This document shows positions 26,416 through 35,039 of a DNA stretch of 64,000 nt, one piece after another. Both the position numbers and the translations under genes were made by a program. The notes beneath the pieces were generated by a model. That model was not told the origin of the DNA, made no database searches, and saw nothing but the letters and a program-made list of their open reading frames with translations. The stretch's first letter is position 1, and each line of letters begins with the position of its first letter. The stretch is from Ideonella sp. MAG2 (GTDB taxonomy: Bacteria; Pseudomonadota; Gammaproteobacteria; Burkholderiales; Burkholderiaceae_C): the NCBI GenBank assembly GCA_004359425.1, contig PTEU01000001.1, positions 1,121,914 through 1,185,913 on the forward strand, written 5' to 3'.

Positions 26416-27288
26416 TCAAGCCCCCTTGGGCCACCTCACCAGTTCATGCTCCCCCATTAACAGCGGCCGCATCAAGATGCGGTAGCTGTCCATGTCAAAG
26501 GCGGGTGAGGGCAATTTCGTGGGGGCACGTCGCTTGGGCGGGCCTTCAATGGTGCCCAAGTAGCACCATTGATCCAGAACATGGGTTTGTACCCAATCGC
26601 CGTCGCGCTCGACCAGGCCCACAGCACCGTCAAAAGGCCAGTGGCGCACTTCCCATTCGAGCAGGGCAGTCAGCAGGCGTTGGTGGTGGGCTTCTGGGCT
26701 TTCTTGGCCGGTGCACGCGCCTTGGCAGCGGCCCAGTTGGCGGGCAAAGCAGCCGCGCCCCAGGTCTTGCTCCAGCCCAAGGCGCACTTGGCACAGGCCC
26801 AACTCTTCCGCCCGGCTGCGCAAGGCCTGTTTGGCGGCGTGGGCAGAGGCAAATAAGCCATACAAGCCAGGGGTCGCGGCAAAGTTGAACTGCCGAGAAT
26901 TGACAAGGGCCGGCGCTTGCAGGGGGCTGGGCAGGTGCCAGGCGCAGAGCTGTTTGCTGCGGCGCAGGCGCACATTGAACAGCGGCTGCTGGGTCTTGAT
27001 GAGGTGAGATTCCAGGAGCAGTGCGCCCACCTCACCGGCAGTGCGCTGCCAGCTCACGCGGCGGGTTTGGGCCATCATCTGGGCCTCCTCCGGCGCACGC
27101 AGGTGCTGCTGCACCCGGGCGCGTAGATTAATGCTCTTGCCGATGTACAGCGGCAAGCGCCCTTCGCCATGAAAAAAGTACACGCCAGGCGCGGTGGGTA
27201 TGGGGCTCAGGTCCTCCAGTGGGGTGGAGGGCAGGGCAGGCGCGGCGGGCGAAGAAGCAGTGGCTGGTGGCATGGCCATGGCTGCCAT
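26416..27288 (-). CDS. cho: Excinuclease Cho-like GIY-YIG nuclease
   Basis: 290 residues from ATG 27288. GIY-YIG domain: TAPGVYFFHGEGRLPLYIGK at about 30-49, then INLRARVQQHL, and the catalytic Glu region VGALLLESHLIKTQQPLFN. A Cys-containing UvrC-like middle part follows (GRGCFARQLGRCQGACTGQE). Cho makes the 3' incision in UvrAB-dependent nucleotide excision repair, especially at lesions poorly cut by UvrC. The frame stays open upstream over the divergent gene, but the homology starts here. SOS control is usual for E. coli cho; no LexA box was identified in the 37 bases between the divergent starts. Confidence 0.9.
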   Translation of the reverse strand: MAAMAMPPATASSPAAPALPSTPLEDLSPIPTAPGVYFFHGEGRLPLYIGKSINLRARVQQHLRAPEEAQMMAQTRRVSWQRTAGEVGALLLESHLIKTQQPLFNVRLRRSKQLCAWHLPSPLQAPALVNSRQFNFAATPGLYGLFASAHAAKQALRSRAEELGLCQVRLGLEQDLGRGCFARQLGRCQGACTGQESPEAHHQRLLTALLEWEVRHWPFDGAVGLVERDGDWVQTHVLDQWCYLGTIEGPPKRRAPTKLPSPAFDMDSYRILMRPLLMGEHELVRWPKGA

Positions 27289-27325
27289 TGTGCAGCGGCC
27301 CACCTGGGCCTCTACACTGGCTGTC

Positions 27326-27838
27326 ATGAGCATTGAAGAACACGACGACCACACCTCGGACACCGCCGCCACCATCTTTGAGCCCCGCCTGTGGCGCGAC
27401 AAAGGCTGGACGGCCAAGGTGATCAAGAACGAAGACGACGACGGCTGGGCCGTGGCCATGACCTTGGAGGGCGAGGCCGAGCCCGCCTTGGTCGGCCCCT
27501 GGACCATGGGTCGCAACAAAAAAGACCCGAAACCCTTGGATGTGAACGCCTTCAACACCTTGGTCAAGACGGCGTCTGAAGTGATACGCCGCCATGAGCA
27601 GCAACTACAAGCGCAATTGCACAAACAGATCACGGTGACGTGCACCCAAGGGCGCGTCACGGTGAGCCTAGACATTGAACCCGATGAAGAACAACCCCGC
27701 GCCCGCCTGAGTGCGCATGACGAAGGCGGCGATCTGCTGGCTGATTGCGCCGCGCCGCTGAGCTTTAAACTCGACCGGGCCAGTGCCACCGCCTGGGCGG
27801 AGGGTGGTTTTCAGCGGCCAGAGGGGGTGGAGCGCTGA
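27326..27838 (+). CDS. Conserved hypothetical protein
   Basis: 170 residues from ATG 27326, divergent from cho with 37 bases between the starts. The protein is acidic, with a conserved-looking core: LWRDKGWTAKVIKNEDDDGW, LVGPWTMGRNKKDPKPLDVN and NTLVKTASEVIRRHEQQLQ. No signal peptide, membrane segment or known catalytic motif. I recall similar uncharacterised proteins in Comamonadaceae but can name no family. A 7-bp stem-loop (CTGACGC/GCGTCAG, 27835-27854) overlaps its stop. Confidence 0.65.
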   Translation: MSIEEHDDHTSDTAATIFEPRLWRDKGWTAKVIKNEDDDGWAVAMTLEGEAEPALVGPWTMGRNKKDPKPLDVNAFNTLVKTASEVIRRHEQQLQAQLHKQITVTCTQGRVTVSLDIEPDEEQPRARLSAHDEGGDLLADCAAPLSFKLDRASATAWAEGGFQRPEGVER

Positions 27839-27853
27839 CGCCAAACAGCGTCA

Positions 27854-28162
27854 GTGCTTTGGAAACAGGGGGCTCAACCGGACATTAGCCCTGCGGCCCA
27901 CGCGATGGCGCTGGCCGACGTCTTCAAAGCACTGACCGCGTGGGAGCACCCCTACAAAGAGGGCAAGAGCTGTCCGGCAGTCAGCATCCTCTCTTTCATG
28001 AAGCGCGACGGCCACATCGACCCTGACGTCTTTGAGCTCTTCCTGCGCTCCGGCGTCTACCGCCTCTACGCCGCCCAGTTCATGAAGCCCGAGTTGATTG
28101 ATACGGTGGATGTGGACAGCTATTTGGTGAAGAGCAACACGGACTTCGCGGTGTTGGACTGA
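27854..28162 (+). pseudogene. C-terminal remnant of an HD-GYP phosphodiesterase
   Basis: From about 27890 the reading AMALADVFKALTAWEHPYKE, then FMKRDGHIDPDVFELFLRSG and VYRLYAAQFMKPELIDTVDV is the C-terminus of an HD-GYP cyclic di-GMP phosphodiesterase. The HD and GYP active-site blocks, which precede it in full proteins, are absent. The start of the ORF (MLWKQGAQPDISPA) is not family sequence. So the gene was cut at about 27880, either by deletion or at an assembly junction. It cannot encode an active enzyme. Confidence 0.75.
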
Positions 28163-28238
28163 GGTGAAAGGCAGAGACTGAGTTGTGTTCAGTCACACGT
28201 TCACCACTGCTAGCGGGCGCGAAGCTGAATAACCTACG

Positions 28239-28844
28239 TCAGACCTTGGTTTGATTGTCTTGGGAATAGAGGCCCGACCTGACAACCATAGTCCCAGCGA
28301 TCATGTCGCCAAGGCGCATGCGTCTGTTGATCAACAGGAATAAGGCGTCAATGAAGAAGCAGAAATGCGACAAGTTGCGCCAAAGGGATTGAGCCCACGT
28401 GCACTTCGCCCCCGACTCGACGCCAACGACACGGAGCTTCAGGATTTTCTTGCCGATGCTTTGACTTGGCAGGGCGTCCCGGAAAAGCATATACAACCAC
28501 CAAAGTGTCAAGACTCCGATCTCGTGGGCTTTCTCCGAAATCAAGAGAAGCGGCGATAGCACCAAGAAGGCAGCAAAACTACAGCCTATCGCGTCGACCA
28601 AGAAAGCGACCAGTCTGACGGAAGGCTTCCCCAAGAGCTTATTGAGTCGGGTGTCCGCAGCTCGCACCTTTGCGACGCGCTCCTGCACTTGTTCTGCAAC
28701 ATGGCGGCCAATGCCCCGAGCGTCAAGTACTTGATTCAAAACCTTGCGAGCTTCCTCGGTGAGGTCCTTTGCAGCAATCTCCAGCAGTTCTTCCGTGTCT
28801 TGCCGTTCGTAGTAGCTACGTAATTGATTGATTTCTTCTGACAT
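28239..28844 (-). CDS. RDD family membrane protein
   Basis: 201 residues from ATG 28844 (a start at 28877 is also open; AAGG precedes the shorter one). The N-terminal 75 residues are helical and charged (QLRSYYERQDTEELLEIAAK). The RDD domain follows: KPSVRLVAFLVDAIGCSFAA with the Arg and Asp typical of transmembrane helix 1, a second helix (GVLTLWWLYMLFRDAL) with SQSIGKKILKLRVVG after it, and RMRLGDMIAGTMVV at the end. RDD proteins are small inner-membrane proteins; some act as Na+/Li+:H+ antiporters, most are unknown. Confidence 0.8.
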   Translation of the reverse strand: MSEEINQLRSYYERQDTEELLEIAAKDLTEEARKVLNQVLDARGIGRHVAEQVQERVAKVRAADTRLNKLLGKPSVRLVAFLVDAIGCSFAAFLVLSPLLLISEKAHEIGVLTLWWLYMLFRDALPSQSIGKKILKLRVVGVESGAKCTWAQSLWRNLSHFCFFIDALFLLINRRMRLGDMIAGTMVVRSGLYSQDNQTKV

Positions 28845-29002
28845 TTGGAAAGCCTTGACGGACTTCAATGGAGGCATGAATTGCTGATTTGAGCCGAGCC
28901 AAACGACCCGGTCAATTCGGGGTCCTCATCGTTTGACATGATGGGAATGCGTAGGCAGGCGAAGCCTGCTGGAGCAAGGTCCCTCGATGGAAGGGATAGG
29001 CG

Positions 29003-29593
29003 TTACTGTTGCGGAGCCCATATGACGCATTGACCTATTGCCGCCGCCGCTCTGTAGCATTCGATCAACAGTGAGAAGCACTCGGCAATGTATTCGTACT
29101 CGGACTCTTCGTTGGGCAGACCAAGGTCAGCGTTGGTTTCCCGCCAGCGCGTGGAAAGGCTGGTGCCGTCCTACGCCAAGAGTAACTGCAGCAAGGCCAC
29201 TACTTGCTCTGGGTTGTGAACGAAGGCATAGCCGTCACGTCCAGAGAACCTTTCAGCACAACCTTCGCTACCGACCAGCCAGGCTTGAAACAAATTGCCT
29301 GTTCCCTCAACGGGGGCGTCTGTTCCGTTGAGGAAGTAGTGCATGGCCTTTGCATTGGTTCCCAGGTTCTCGTCGATTTGAATCTTGTTCGCTTCGCAAG
29401 TCGGCCAGTCCGCAGGACGCGCCGAACAGGAGCTCGCACTACCGAACACGCGGGCCAGAAAGCCCGCCGGTCGCTTGACTGAATCGGTGAGAAGGTAAGC
29501 AATGGCTTCAGCTTCATTGGCACGCAAGTAGGCAACGTGGCTTTGTGGAATGTTGGCGAAATGCATAGGTGTAGCGGATAACTCAATGCTCAT
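29003..29593 (-). pseudogene. DUF1877-like gene with an in-frame amber codon
   Basis: The first 140 codons read MSIELSATPMHFANIPQSHV ... NAKAMHYFLNGTDAPVEG ... VHNPEQVVALLQLLLA and stop at a TAG (29171-29173). In the same frame, without any shift, the sequence continues for 55 more sensible codons: STRWRETNADLGLPNEESEY, then CFSLLIECYRAAAAIGQCVI, ending in TAA at 29003. The tail with a Tyr-rich amphipathic helix and 'YRAAAAIG' resembles the end of YfbM/DUF1877 proteins, and the whole length (about 196) suits that family. The amber is either a point mutation or a sequencing error. Family assignment is moderate. Confidence 0.6.
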
Positions 29594-29990
29594 GCGCCGC
29601 CCGCCAGCCGTTCAGCACATCCATGCGCTCGGCCTTGGCGGCAAAGTCTTTGTCCAGCAGGTCGCCCAAGTCGGCCGCATCAACTTGCTCCATGTTGCGG
29701 CCCGCACCGTCGGGGCGGGGCCAGGTGGGCAGGGGGGCCGCGTAATGGCTGATGAGCCGCCACTCCAGGGAGCCTGAGGCATGGCTGCTGCGGCGAGTGA
29801 TCCACAGCGGTAATTGCAGGGCCTCACTCCAGAGCGCTTCTTGGGCAGGGCCAGTGGGTGTCTCGCCACCCAATGTCAGGTGCCATTGGCCTGGCGTGCT
29901 GTCTGGTTTGGCTTGCCATGTGGCCATGTCGGCAAAGCGTTGCAGCGCCGGCCACTCGGGCCGCAGGCCCAGGGTCAGCAGCTCGATATC
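29583..29990 (-). pseudogene. C-terminal part of an unrecognised protein
   Basis: Reading from 29990: DIELLTLGLRPEWPALQRFA, then MATWQAKPDSTPGQWHLTLG ... QLPLWITRRSSHASGSLEW ... LDKDFAAKAERMDVLNGWRA, 135 codons. The frame begins exactly where the alkaline phosphatase reading fails, so its N-terminus has been lost at the same point. A start at ATG 29927 would make a 114-residue protein but would drop clearly coding sequence. Family unknown. Its stop overlaps the start of the DUF1877-like gene by 11 bases. Confidence 0.5.
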
Positions 29991-31024
29991 TGCAGGAAGT
30001 AGCCCTTGGGCTGCTTCTCCAGCAGTTGGATGGCCTTGCGCGTCATCTCGGTCAGCGAAGGCTCGCCCGCAGGGTCTTGGGCACGGTCGGCCTCGTATTG
30101 CAGGTGTGAGGGCTCAAACAGGCCCAGCACATAGGGTGTGTCCTGGGGCTTTTTGCCCACTTCGATGGACTCAAACTGCCCTTTATTCCAAACATAGCGT
30201 GCTTGGGGGCCGCGGCTGGCCAGCCACTCTTGCGTCAGGTCTCGGCCATCCAAGCGTTTGCCTGGCTGCTTGGGGTATTCCGGGTCTTGCACTGTGCCTG
30301 CGGCATTGGCCTTGGGCAAGAAGTGGGTGCGGCCCCCGCCCATCACCACGCGCAGGCTTTGGCGCACGGTGGGCGAGACCTCAATCAACTGGCGCGCAAT
30401 GTCCTTGACCTCGCAGCCTGCGGGCAGGTTGGCGTCGGACTCCCAATCTCGCATGGGCGTGTGGGCATAGTTGGCGGCTGGGGTGGCGTGGGTGATGCGC
30501 GCGGTGCTGACAATGCCGGTGGCCTTGCCCTTGGCTGCGGCCAATTCCAGCAAGGTGGGCACGGTGGTCTGGGCCAGCTTGGCGGCGTTGCATTCGCCCC
30601 GGGCGGTTTCGTGGGTCACAGAGAGCATGCCCTCGCGCGTCTTCACGCCCGTGACCATGGCGGCCATGGTGGGGGCGGAGTCCGAGGTTTGCTGGTCCCA
30701 GGAGTAGGTCTTGGACAAGCCCAGGTAGGGAAAGGTCTCAAAGGACAGGCGGTTCTCTTCGCCGGTCTTGCCCTGCAACTGGCCTTCCAGAATGCGTGCG
30801 GCGGTGAGCGTGGAGATGCCCATGCCGTCACCCACAAAAAAGATGACATTGCGGGCGGGCGTTTGAATAGGCTTGAGCGCCTGGCCTTGGGCAATGAACT
30901 GCCGGCCCTGGTTGACCCAGTCTTGCACCGACTCCGGCCCTTGCACCGCAGGGGGGGCGGCCATTGCCGCATGCGCCACCGCCATGCACACACTGAGAGC
31001 CAACAAAGTGGGTTGTGGTTTCAT
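29991..31024 (-). pseudogene. Alkaline phosphatase (PhoA superfamily), 3' truncated
   Basis: ATG 31024 begins a signal peptide (MKPQPTLLALSVCMAVAHAA). Metal and nucleophile motifs are intact: NVIFFVGDGMGISTLTAARI, and TSDSAPTMAAMVTGVKT with the catalytic Ser. Further family blocks include ITHATPAANYAHTP and VVMGGGRTHFLP. The protein stops after KGYFLQISSC at 29975. In the family this point (GYFLMVEGGRIDHAHH) begins the C-terminal metal-binding part, which is missing, so about a quarter of the enzyme is absent. The following sequence belongs to another gene. A deletion or chimeric join at about 29990 is the simplest explanation. As written the protein should be inactive. Confidence 0.85.
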
Positions 31025-31052
31025 GGCTGGGGCACCTTTCGCGCGAGCTTGC

Positions 31053-31532
31053 TTATTTGACGGGAATCGGCGTGCCACGGTCCACGGCCACGGCGGTCAC
31101 GCTGTTTTGCGGCGAGCCTTCGATCACACGGTCAGAGTAGGTGAGGTAGACCAAGGCATTGCGTTGGGTGTCCACCATGCGCACGATACGCAGCTTTTTG
31201 AACACCAACGAGATGCGCTCATTGAACACCTCTTCTTGCTGCGGCAGGGCTTTGGCAAAAGAGATGGGGCCGGTTTGGCGGCAGGCGATGGAGGCTTCGG
31301 ACTTGTCTTCCGCCAAACCCAAGGCACCTTTAATGCCACCGGTTTTGGCGCGCGAGACATAGCAGGCCACGCCAGCGACCTTGGGGTCGTCATAGGCCTC
31401 CACCACGATCTTATGATCCGGGCCAATGAGCTTAAAGACGGTGTCGACCTCGCCAATGTTCTCGGCATGGGCGGCTGACAAACCCGTGATCGCCAACAGG
31501 CCCAAAGTGGCCAGGACAGGGCGTTGCGTCAT
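31053..31532 (-). CDS. creA: CreA family protein
   Basis: 159 residues with a signal peptide ([20 protein letters not shown] then AHA). The CreA pattern is unmistakable: [53 protein letters not shown], and the tail [20 protein letters not shown]. Function is unknown despite the cre locus name. Its start overlaps the stop of a small upstream gene as ATGA, so the two are coupled. The alkaline phosphatase start follows 29 bases downstream. Confidence 0.95.
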   Translation of the reverse strand: MTQRPVLATLGLLAITGLSAAHAENIGEVDTVFKLIGPDHKIVVEAYDDPKVAGVACYVSRAKTGGIKGALGLAEDKSEASIACRQTGPISFAKALPQQEEVFNERISLVFKKLRIVRMVDTQRNALVYLTYSDRVIEGSPQNSVTAVAVDRGTPIPVK

Positions 31533-31666
31533 TTGTTCTTCAGCTTGCCGCGCACGGGCACCACGGTGACAGGTGCCACCGGGCGGTCAGAGCCAATGGG
31601 CTTGGCCGGGCCGCTCTCCTTCTTGGGCTTTTTGGTCTCTTTGCTGCTGCGTTGTTCCTTGCCCAT
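31529..31666 (-). CDS. Small basic protein coupled to creA
   Basis: 45 residues: [20 protein letters not shown] followed by [20 protein letters not shown] and KLKNK. AGGAGG sits 4 bases before the ATG, an unusually strong ribosome site. The stop overlaps the creA start (ATGA). About a third of the residues are Lys or Arg, and it is probably disordered. It is shorter than most gene finders accept. No family recognised; it may act as a translational leader for creA or as a nucleic-acid-binding peptide. Confidence 0.65.
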   Translation of the reverse strand: MGKEQRSSKETKKPKKESGPAKPIGSDRPVAPVTVVPVRGKLKNK

Positions 31667-31780
31667 AAATCCTCCTGTTGGTGGGGTTGAGACGGCTCGG
31701 ATGAGACGCCATGCTGCATCGGGCCAGCCTTGCAGGCAAGTGCAAAGCGGCTGGGGCTGCCGTGTGATTGTGGCGCGATT

Positions 31781-32842
31781 TCAGGTGCCGCTGGCCACTG
31801 CTGCCAACACCGCTTGTGCCACCTGGGCGATGCCTTCGTCGTCCAAGCTGGTGGCCGCAATGGGGCGGCGCTCGGCCCACAGCTTGAAATTGCCGCTCTG
31901 CGAGCGCGCGTACAAGGGGTCATAGTGCTGCGTGGCCAAGGCTTCAAACAGCGGTGCCAGCGTCTGGCTGTGCGCCCAGGCTTGCCATTGCGCCACCACC
32001 TGGGTGCCGTGCAGCTCACGCAATGGCAGCAGGCGGCGCGCCAGCGCGGCGGGGTCGTGGCCCAAGTACGCATAGTCGCGCAGCAAGTAGGCCAAGCGCG
32101 TGTCCACGCTGGCCTGAATCTCCACGCAGGGGCCTGCACGCAAGCTATCTACAAAGGGCGTGGGCAGCGCAATCTGGCCAATCTTGCGGCTCTCAGCTTC
32201 AATGAAGACCGGGCGGCTGAGGTCCAGGCCTTCCAACACCGTGGCCAACTGGGTCTCAAAAGCCTTTTGCGAAGGCTGGGGCTGGCCCGGCCACTGGCCC
32301 AGCAGCGATCCCTTGTGGCGCGCCAAGCCTTCTAGGTCGATCACCTGCGCGCCTTGCGCAGCCAGGGCATGAAGCACCCGAGTTTTGGCACTGCCGGTTG
32401 GGCCGCACAACACGCGCAAGGGCAGTTGCGGTGCGAGGCGGGCGATGGTGTCCATCACATGCTGCCGCCAACGCTTATAGCCGCCTTGTAGTTGCTGCGC
32501 GTCCCAGCCCACCATGCGCAGCCAAGTCACCATGGAGCCACTGCGCATGCCACCGCGCCAGCAATACACCAGCGGCTTCCAGGTGCTGGGCATGCCCGCC
32601 AAGCTCTGCCGCAGATGGCGGCCCAGGTTGGCCGCCACCATGCCGCCGCCCAAGCGCCGAGCTTCAAACGCACCGTGCTGCTTGTAGAGCGTGCCCACAA
32701 TGCGCCGCTCTTCATCATCTAGCACCGGCAGGTTCAGGGCACCGGGCAGGTGGTCTTCGGCAAACTCAGCGGGCGAGCGCGCGTCAATCACGGCATTGAA
32801 CAGGTGCCGGTCGGCGACGGTGGTGGGGGCACGTTGACTCAT
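31781..32842 (-). CDS. mnmH: tRNA 2-selenouridine/geranyl-2-thiouridine synthase
   Basis: 353 residues from ATG 32842. N-terminal rhodanese domain: AVIDARSPAEFAEDHLPGAL, and the active-site loop PLVYCWRGGMRSGSM with the catalytic Cys at about residue 93. A P-loop domain follows (LCGPTGSAKTRVLHAL), then FIEAESRKIGQIALP typical of SelU/MnmH. The enzyme geranylates 2-thiouridine at the wobble position of certain tRNAs and replaces sulfur with selenium. No selD lies nearby. The open frame to 33373 is not part of the protein. Confidence 0.95.
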   Translation of the reverse strand: MSQRAPTTVADRHLFNAVIDARSPAEFAEDHLPGALNLPVLDDEERRIVGTLYKQHGAFEARRLGGGMVAANLGRHLRQSLAGMPSTWKPLVYCWRGGMRSGSMVTWLRMVGWDAQQLQGGYKRWRQHVMDTIARLAPQLPLRVLCGPTGSAKTRVLHALAAQGAQVIDLEGLARHKGSLLGQWPGQPQPSQKAFETQLATVLEGLDLSRPVFIEAESRKIGQIALPTPFVDSLRAGPCVEIQASVDTRLAYLLRDYAYLGHDPAALARRLLPLRELHGTQVVAQWQAWAHSQTLAPLFEALATQHYDPLYARSQSGNFKLWAERRPIAATSLDDEGIAQVAQAVLAAVASGT

Positions 32843-33040
32843 GAGACGGCTGCCGTGTAGTCGGCCTGAGGTGCAAGGCAAGAGGGCATGGCGTGATGAG
32901 TGCAGCGAGCGGCTTTCAAGCGCAGAGTTTCGCACGCCCCTTGGCGCGGGCCCATGGGGTGCCGACGCGCCGCTATAGTGGCTACAGCCTGCCCAGCGGG
33001 CTCGTGTCCCATCAAGATTCTTGTCTATCGAGGAACGCCC

Positions 33041-33442
33041 ATGAAGATCACCGTGTCCACTGCAGTGCAGGCCCCTTTGGCAGAGGTGTGGCGGGCCTAT
33101 ACGACGCCTGAGGACATCATGCGCTGGAATACCGCCTCGCCGGATTGGCACACCACCTCTGCCACCGTTGATTTGCGGGTGGGCGGCAAGTTTTGCTCCA
33201 GGATGGAAGCCAAGGATGGCTCCTTTGGCTTCGACTTCGAGGGCGTGTACACGCGCGTCGAGCCCTGCCAGCGCATCGAATATGCCTTTGGAGAACGTAG
33301 CGCCGTGGTGACCTTTGAGGAGGCCGCCCATGGCGTGACGGTGACTGTGACCTTTGAGGGCGAGACCACGCACTCAGAAGAGCAGCAGCGCTCAGGCTGG
33401 CAGGCCATCCTCGACAGCTTTGCGCGACACGTGCAGGGCTGA
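33041..33442 (+). CDS. SRPBCC / AHSA1-like protein
   Basis: 133 residues from ATG 33041, with CGAGGA upstream. START-like (AHSA1) pattern: VSTAVQAPLAEVWRAYTTPE, WNTASPDWHT, VDLRVGGKFCSRMEAKDGSF, and the C-terminal helix SGWQAILDSFARHV. The fold holds a hydrophobic ligand; members are often uncharacterised stress proteins or Hsp90 activators in eukaryotes. Divergent from mnmH by 198 bases, in which no gene is seen, and convergent with chaA. Confidence 0.9.
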   Translation: MKITVSTAVQAPLAEVWRAYTTPEDIMRWNTASPDWHTTSATVDLRVGGKFCSRMEAKDGSFGFDFEGVYTRVEPCQRIEYAFGERSAVVTFEEAAHGVTVTVTFEGETTHSEEQQRSGWQAILDSFARHVQG

Positions 33443-33451
33443 AAAGCGCCA

Positions 33452-34516
33452 TCAGGGCACAAAGGTCAGGAACAAGAACGCGGCGAACACGACCAGATGG
33501 ATGGCCCCTTGCATCAGGTTGGTGCGGCCTGATGCCAAGGTGATGGCACCTACGAGAAAGGTCAGGACCAAGAGGGCCATGTCTTTGGGGACCAGGCCCA
33601 GCGTCAGCGGCAAGTTCAGCCAAACCGATGCCAACACGACCACGGGAATGGTCAGGCCGATGGACGCAAGGGCCGAGCCGACGGCCAAGTTCATGCTGGT
33701 TTGCAGGCGGTTGGCGCGTGCTGCCCGGATGGCAGCCCAGGTTTCCGGGGCCAGCACGATGATGGCGATCAAGGTGCCCACCACGGCGGCCGGGGCCTGC
33801 CATTGCCGCACCAGGGACTCCAAGGTGGGTGACAGCAGTTTGGCCAGGCCCACCACCGACACCAAGGCCACGATCAAGAGAGCAAAGCTGGCCAACGCCT
33901 GGCCAGTCGTCGGCGGCGTTGCATGCACGTCTTCATCGGCGGCATCTTGGGCGGGCAAAAAATAATCGCGGTGGCGAACGGTTTGGATGAACACAAACAC
34001 CAGCCAGAGCACCAAGGACCCGGCCGCCACAAAAATCAATTGAGAGGCTGTGTAGTTCGCACCCGGCGCGCTGGTGGTCAAGCTCGGAAGCACCAGCACC
34101 AAAGTGGACATGACGACCAAGGCGGCCAGCCCTGAGCCCGTCCCTTCGATGCGGAAGAGTTGCTCTTTGTGGCGCAGGCCGCCAGCCAGCAGGCACACGC
34201 CGACCACACCATTGCAGATGATCATCACCGCCGCGTAGATGGTGTCGCGCGGCACCGTCGCGGCATTGGCTCCACCCGCCAGCATCATCGACAGAACGAG
34301 CGCCACTTCAATGACGGTCACCGCCAGGGCCAGCACCAAAGTGCCGTAAGGCTCCCCCACCTTGTGGGCGATCACCTCGGCATGATGGACCGAGCTGACC
34401 ACGGCCAACACCAGCGAAGGCGCGGCCAGCCACACAAACAGGGCGTGGTGGGGCCACAGCAAGCCGCTGGCAAACACCAGCGCGCTCAGCAAGGGGTAGG
34501 CGATGAAGGGCAACAT
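33452..34516 (-). CDS. chaA: Calcium/proton (Na+/K+) antiporter ChaA
   Basis: 354 residues, eleven or so hydrophobic helices. CaCA family alpha repeats: SVHHAEVIAHKVGEPYGTLV with the conserved Glu and GTLVLALAVTVIEVALVLS in the first, and IAIIVLAPETWAAIRAARAN, LQTSMNLAVGSALASIGLTI in the second. It exports Ca2+ (and Na+ or K+) in exchange for protons at the inner membrane, giving alkaline and salt tolerance. A hydrophilic loop (AQDAADEDVHATPPTTG) lies between halves. Single gene converging on the SRPBCC gene with 9 bases between the stops. Confidence 0.94.
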   Translation of the reverse strand: MLPFIAYPLLSALVFASGLLWPHHALFVWLAAPSLVLAVVSSVHHAEVIAHKVGEPYGTLVLALAVTVIEVALVLSMMLAGGANAATVPRDTIYAAVMIICNGVVGVCLLAGGLRHKEQLFRIEGTGSGLAALVVMSTLVLVLPSLTTSAPGANYTASQLIFVAAGSLVLWLVFVFIQTVRHRDYFLPAQDAADEDVHATPPTTGQALASFALLIVALVSVVGLAKLLSPTLESLVRQWQAPAAVVGTLIAIIVLAPETWAAIRAARANRLQTSMNLAVGSALASIGLTIPVVVLASVWLNLPLTLGLVPKDMALLVLTFLVGAITLASGRTNLMQGAIHLVVFAAFLFLTFVP

Positions 34517-34631
34517 GGGCGCATTCTGACGGGTGCAGCCAATCCCGAGAGCGTCTAGGGCCAGTCAAACCTTATCGCTTTGCCCTTGTTCTCCAGATTG
34601 CTGGGCTTTCGAAGGCATTGTTGCGTGCGAC

Positions 34632-35033
34632 TCAGCGGCGCAGCGTGCCTGAACTGCGTCCATCGGCCCGCTCTACGCCTTTTCGCTGGCCCGGCCGCAC
34701 GGCGTAGTGGCCGAACGCGGGCTCGCGTTGCCATTGAGGGGAAGGCTCGGCCTCGCTTCGGCCGCCCAGGGGCAGGGAACGGCGTGCAATGTCGCGCCAA
34801 CTACTGGCTTGCCTTCGCAGGGCTGCCACGGCAGCTACGTACTCGGCAACTCTCCCGGCAAAGTCAAGGCTGACGATAAAGCTCATGGTGGGGTCTCCCA
34901 CCCCATACACAAAAGGCAGCATCAGCGTTCGCAAGACCAACTGGGTGCCTGACTTTCCGAGGGAATACGCCGCCAACTGAGTATTGTCTCGCCAGCATTT
35001 CACAACCTGTGGCACATAGTAAAGGGGGAGCAA
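34632..35033 (-). CDS. Small membrane protein with a PQ-loop-like start, N-terminus lost
   Basis: The reading LPLYYVPQVVKCWRDNTQLA followed by AYSLGKSGTQLVLRTLMLPF and VYGVGDPTMSFIVSLDFAGR shows at least two membrane helices and a PQ-loop-like motif (VPQ-x-x-K-x-W-R). The C-terminal 60 residues are polar and Arg-rich and may be non-native. The frame is open further up (LGLL before LPLYY) until it meets the truncated binding-protein gene, so the true start lies beyond the junction at about 35040. TTG at 35033 is only the first available start codon. Function unknown. Confidence 0.5.
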   Translation of the reverse strand: MLPLYYVPQVVKCWRDNTQLAAYSLGKSGTQLVLRTLMLPFVYGVGDPTMSFIVSLDFAGRVAEYVAAVAALRRQASSWRDIARRSLPLGGRSEAEPSPQWQREPAFGHYAVRPGQRKGVERADGRSSGTLRR

Positions 35034-35039
35034 CAGACC

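Noticed and set aside
29038..29331. A short plus-strand ORF of 97 codons
   Set aside because: Antisense to the coding continuation of the DUF1877-like gene; Arg/Thr-rich shadow.
34580..34873. Plus-strand ORFs near 34.6-35 kb
   Set aside because: No recognisable protein; the minus-strand membrane protein explains the hydrophobic coding pattern better.
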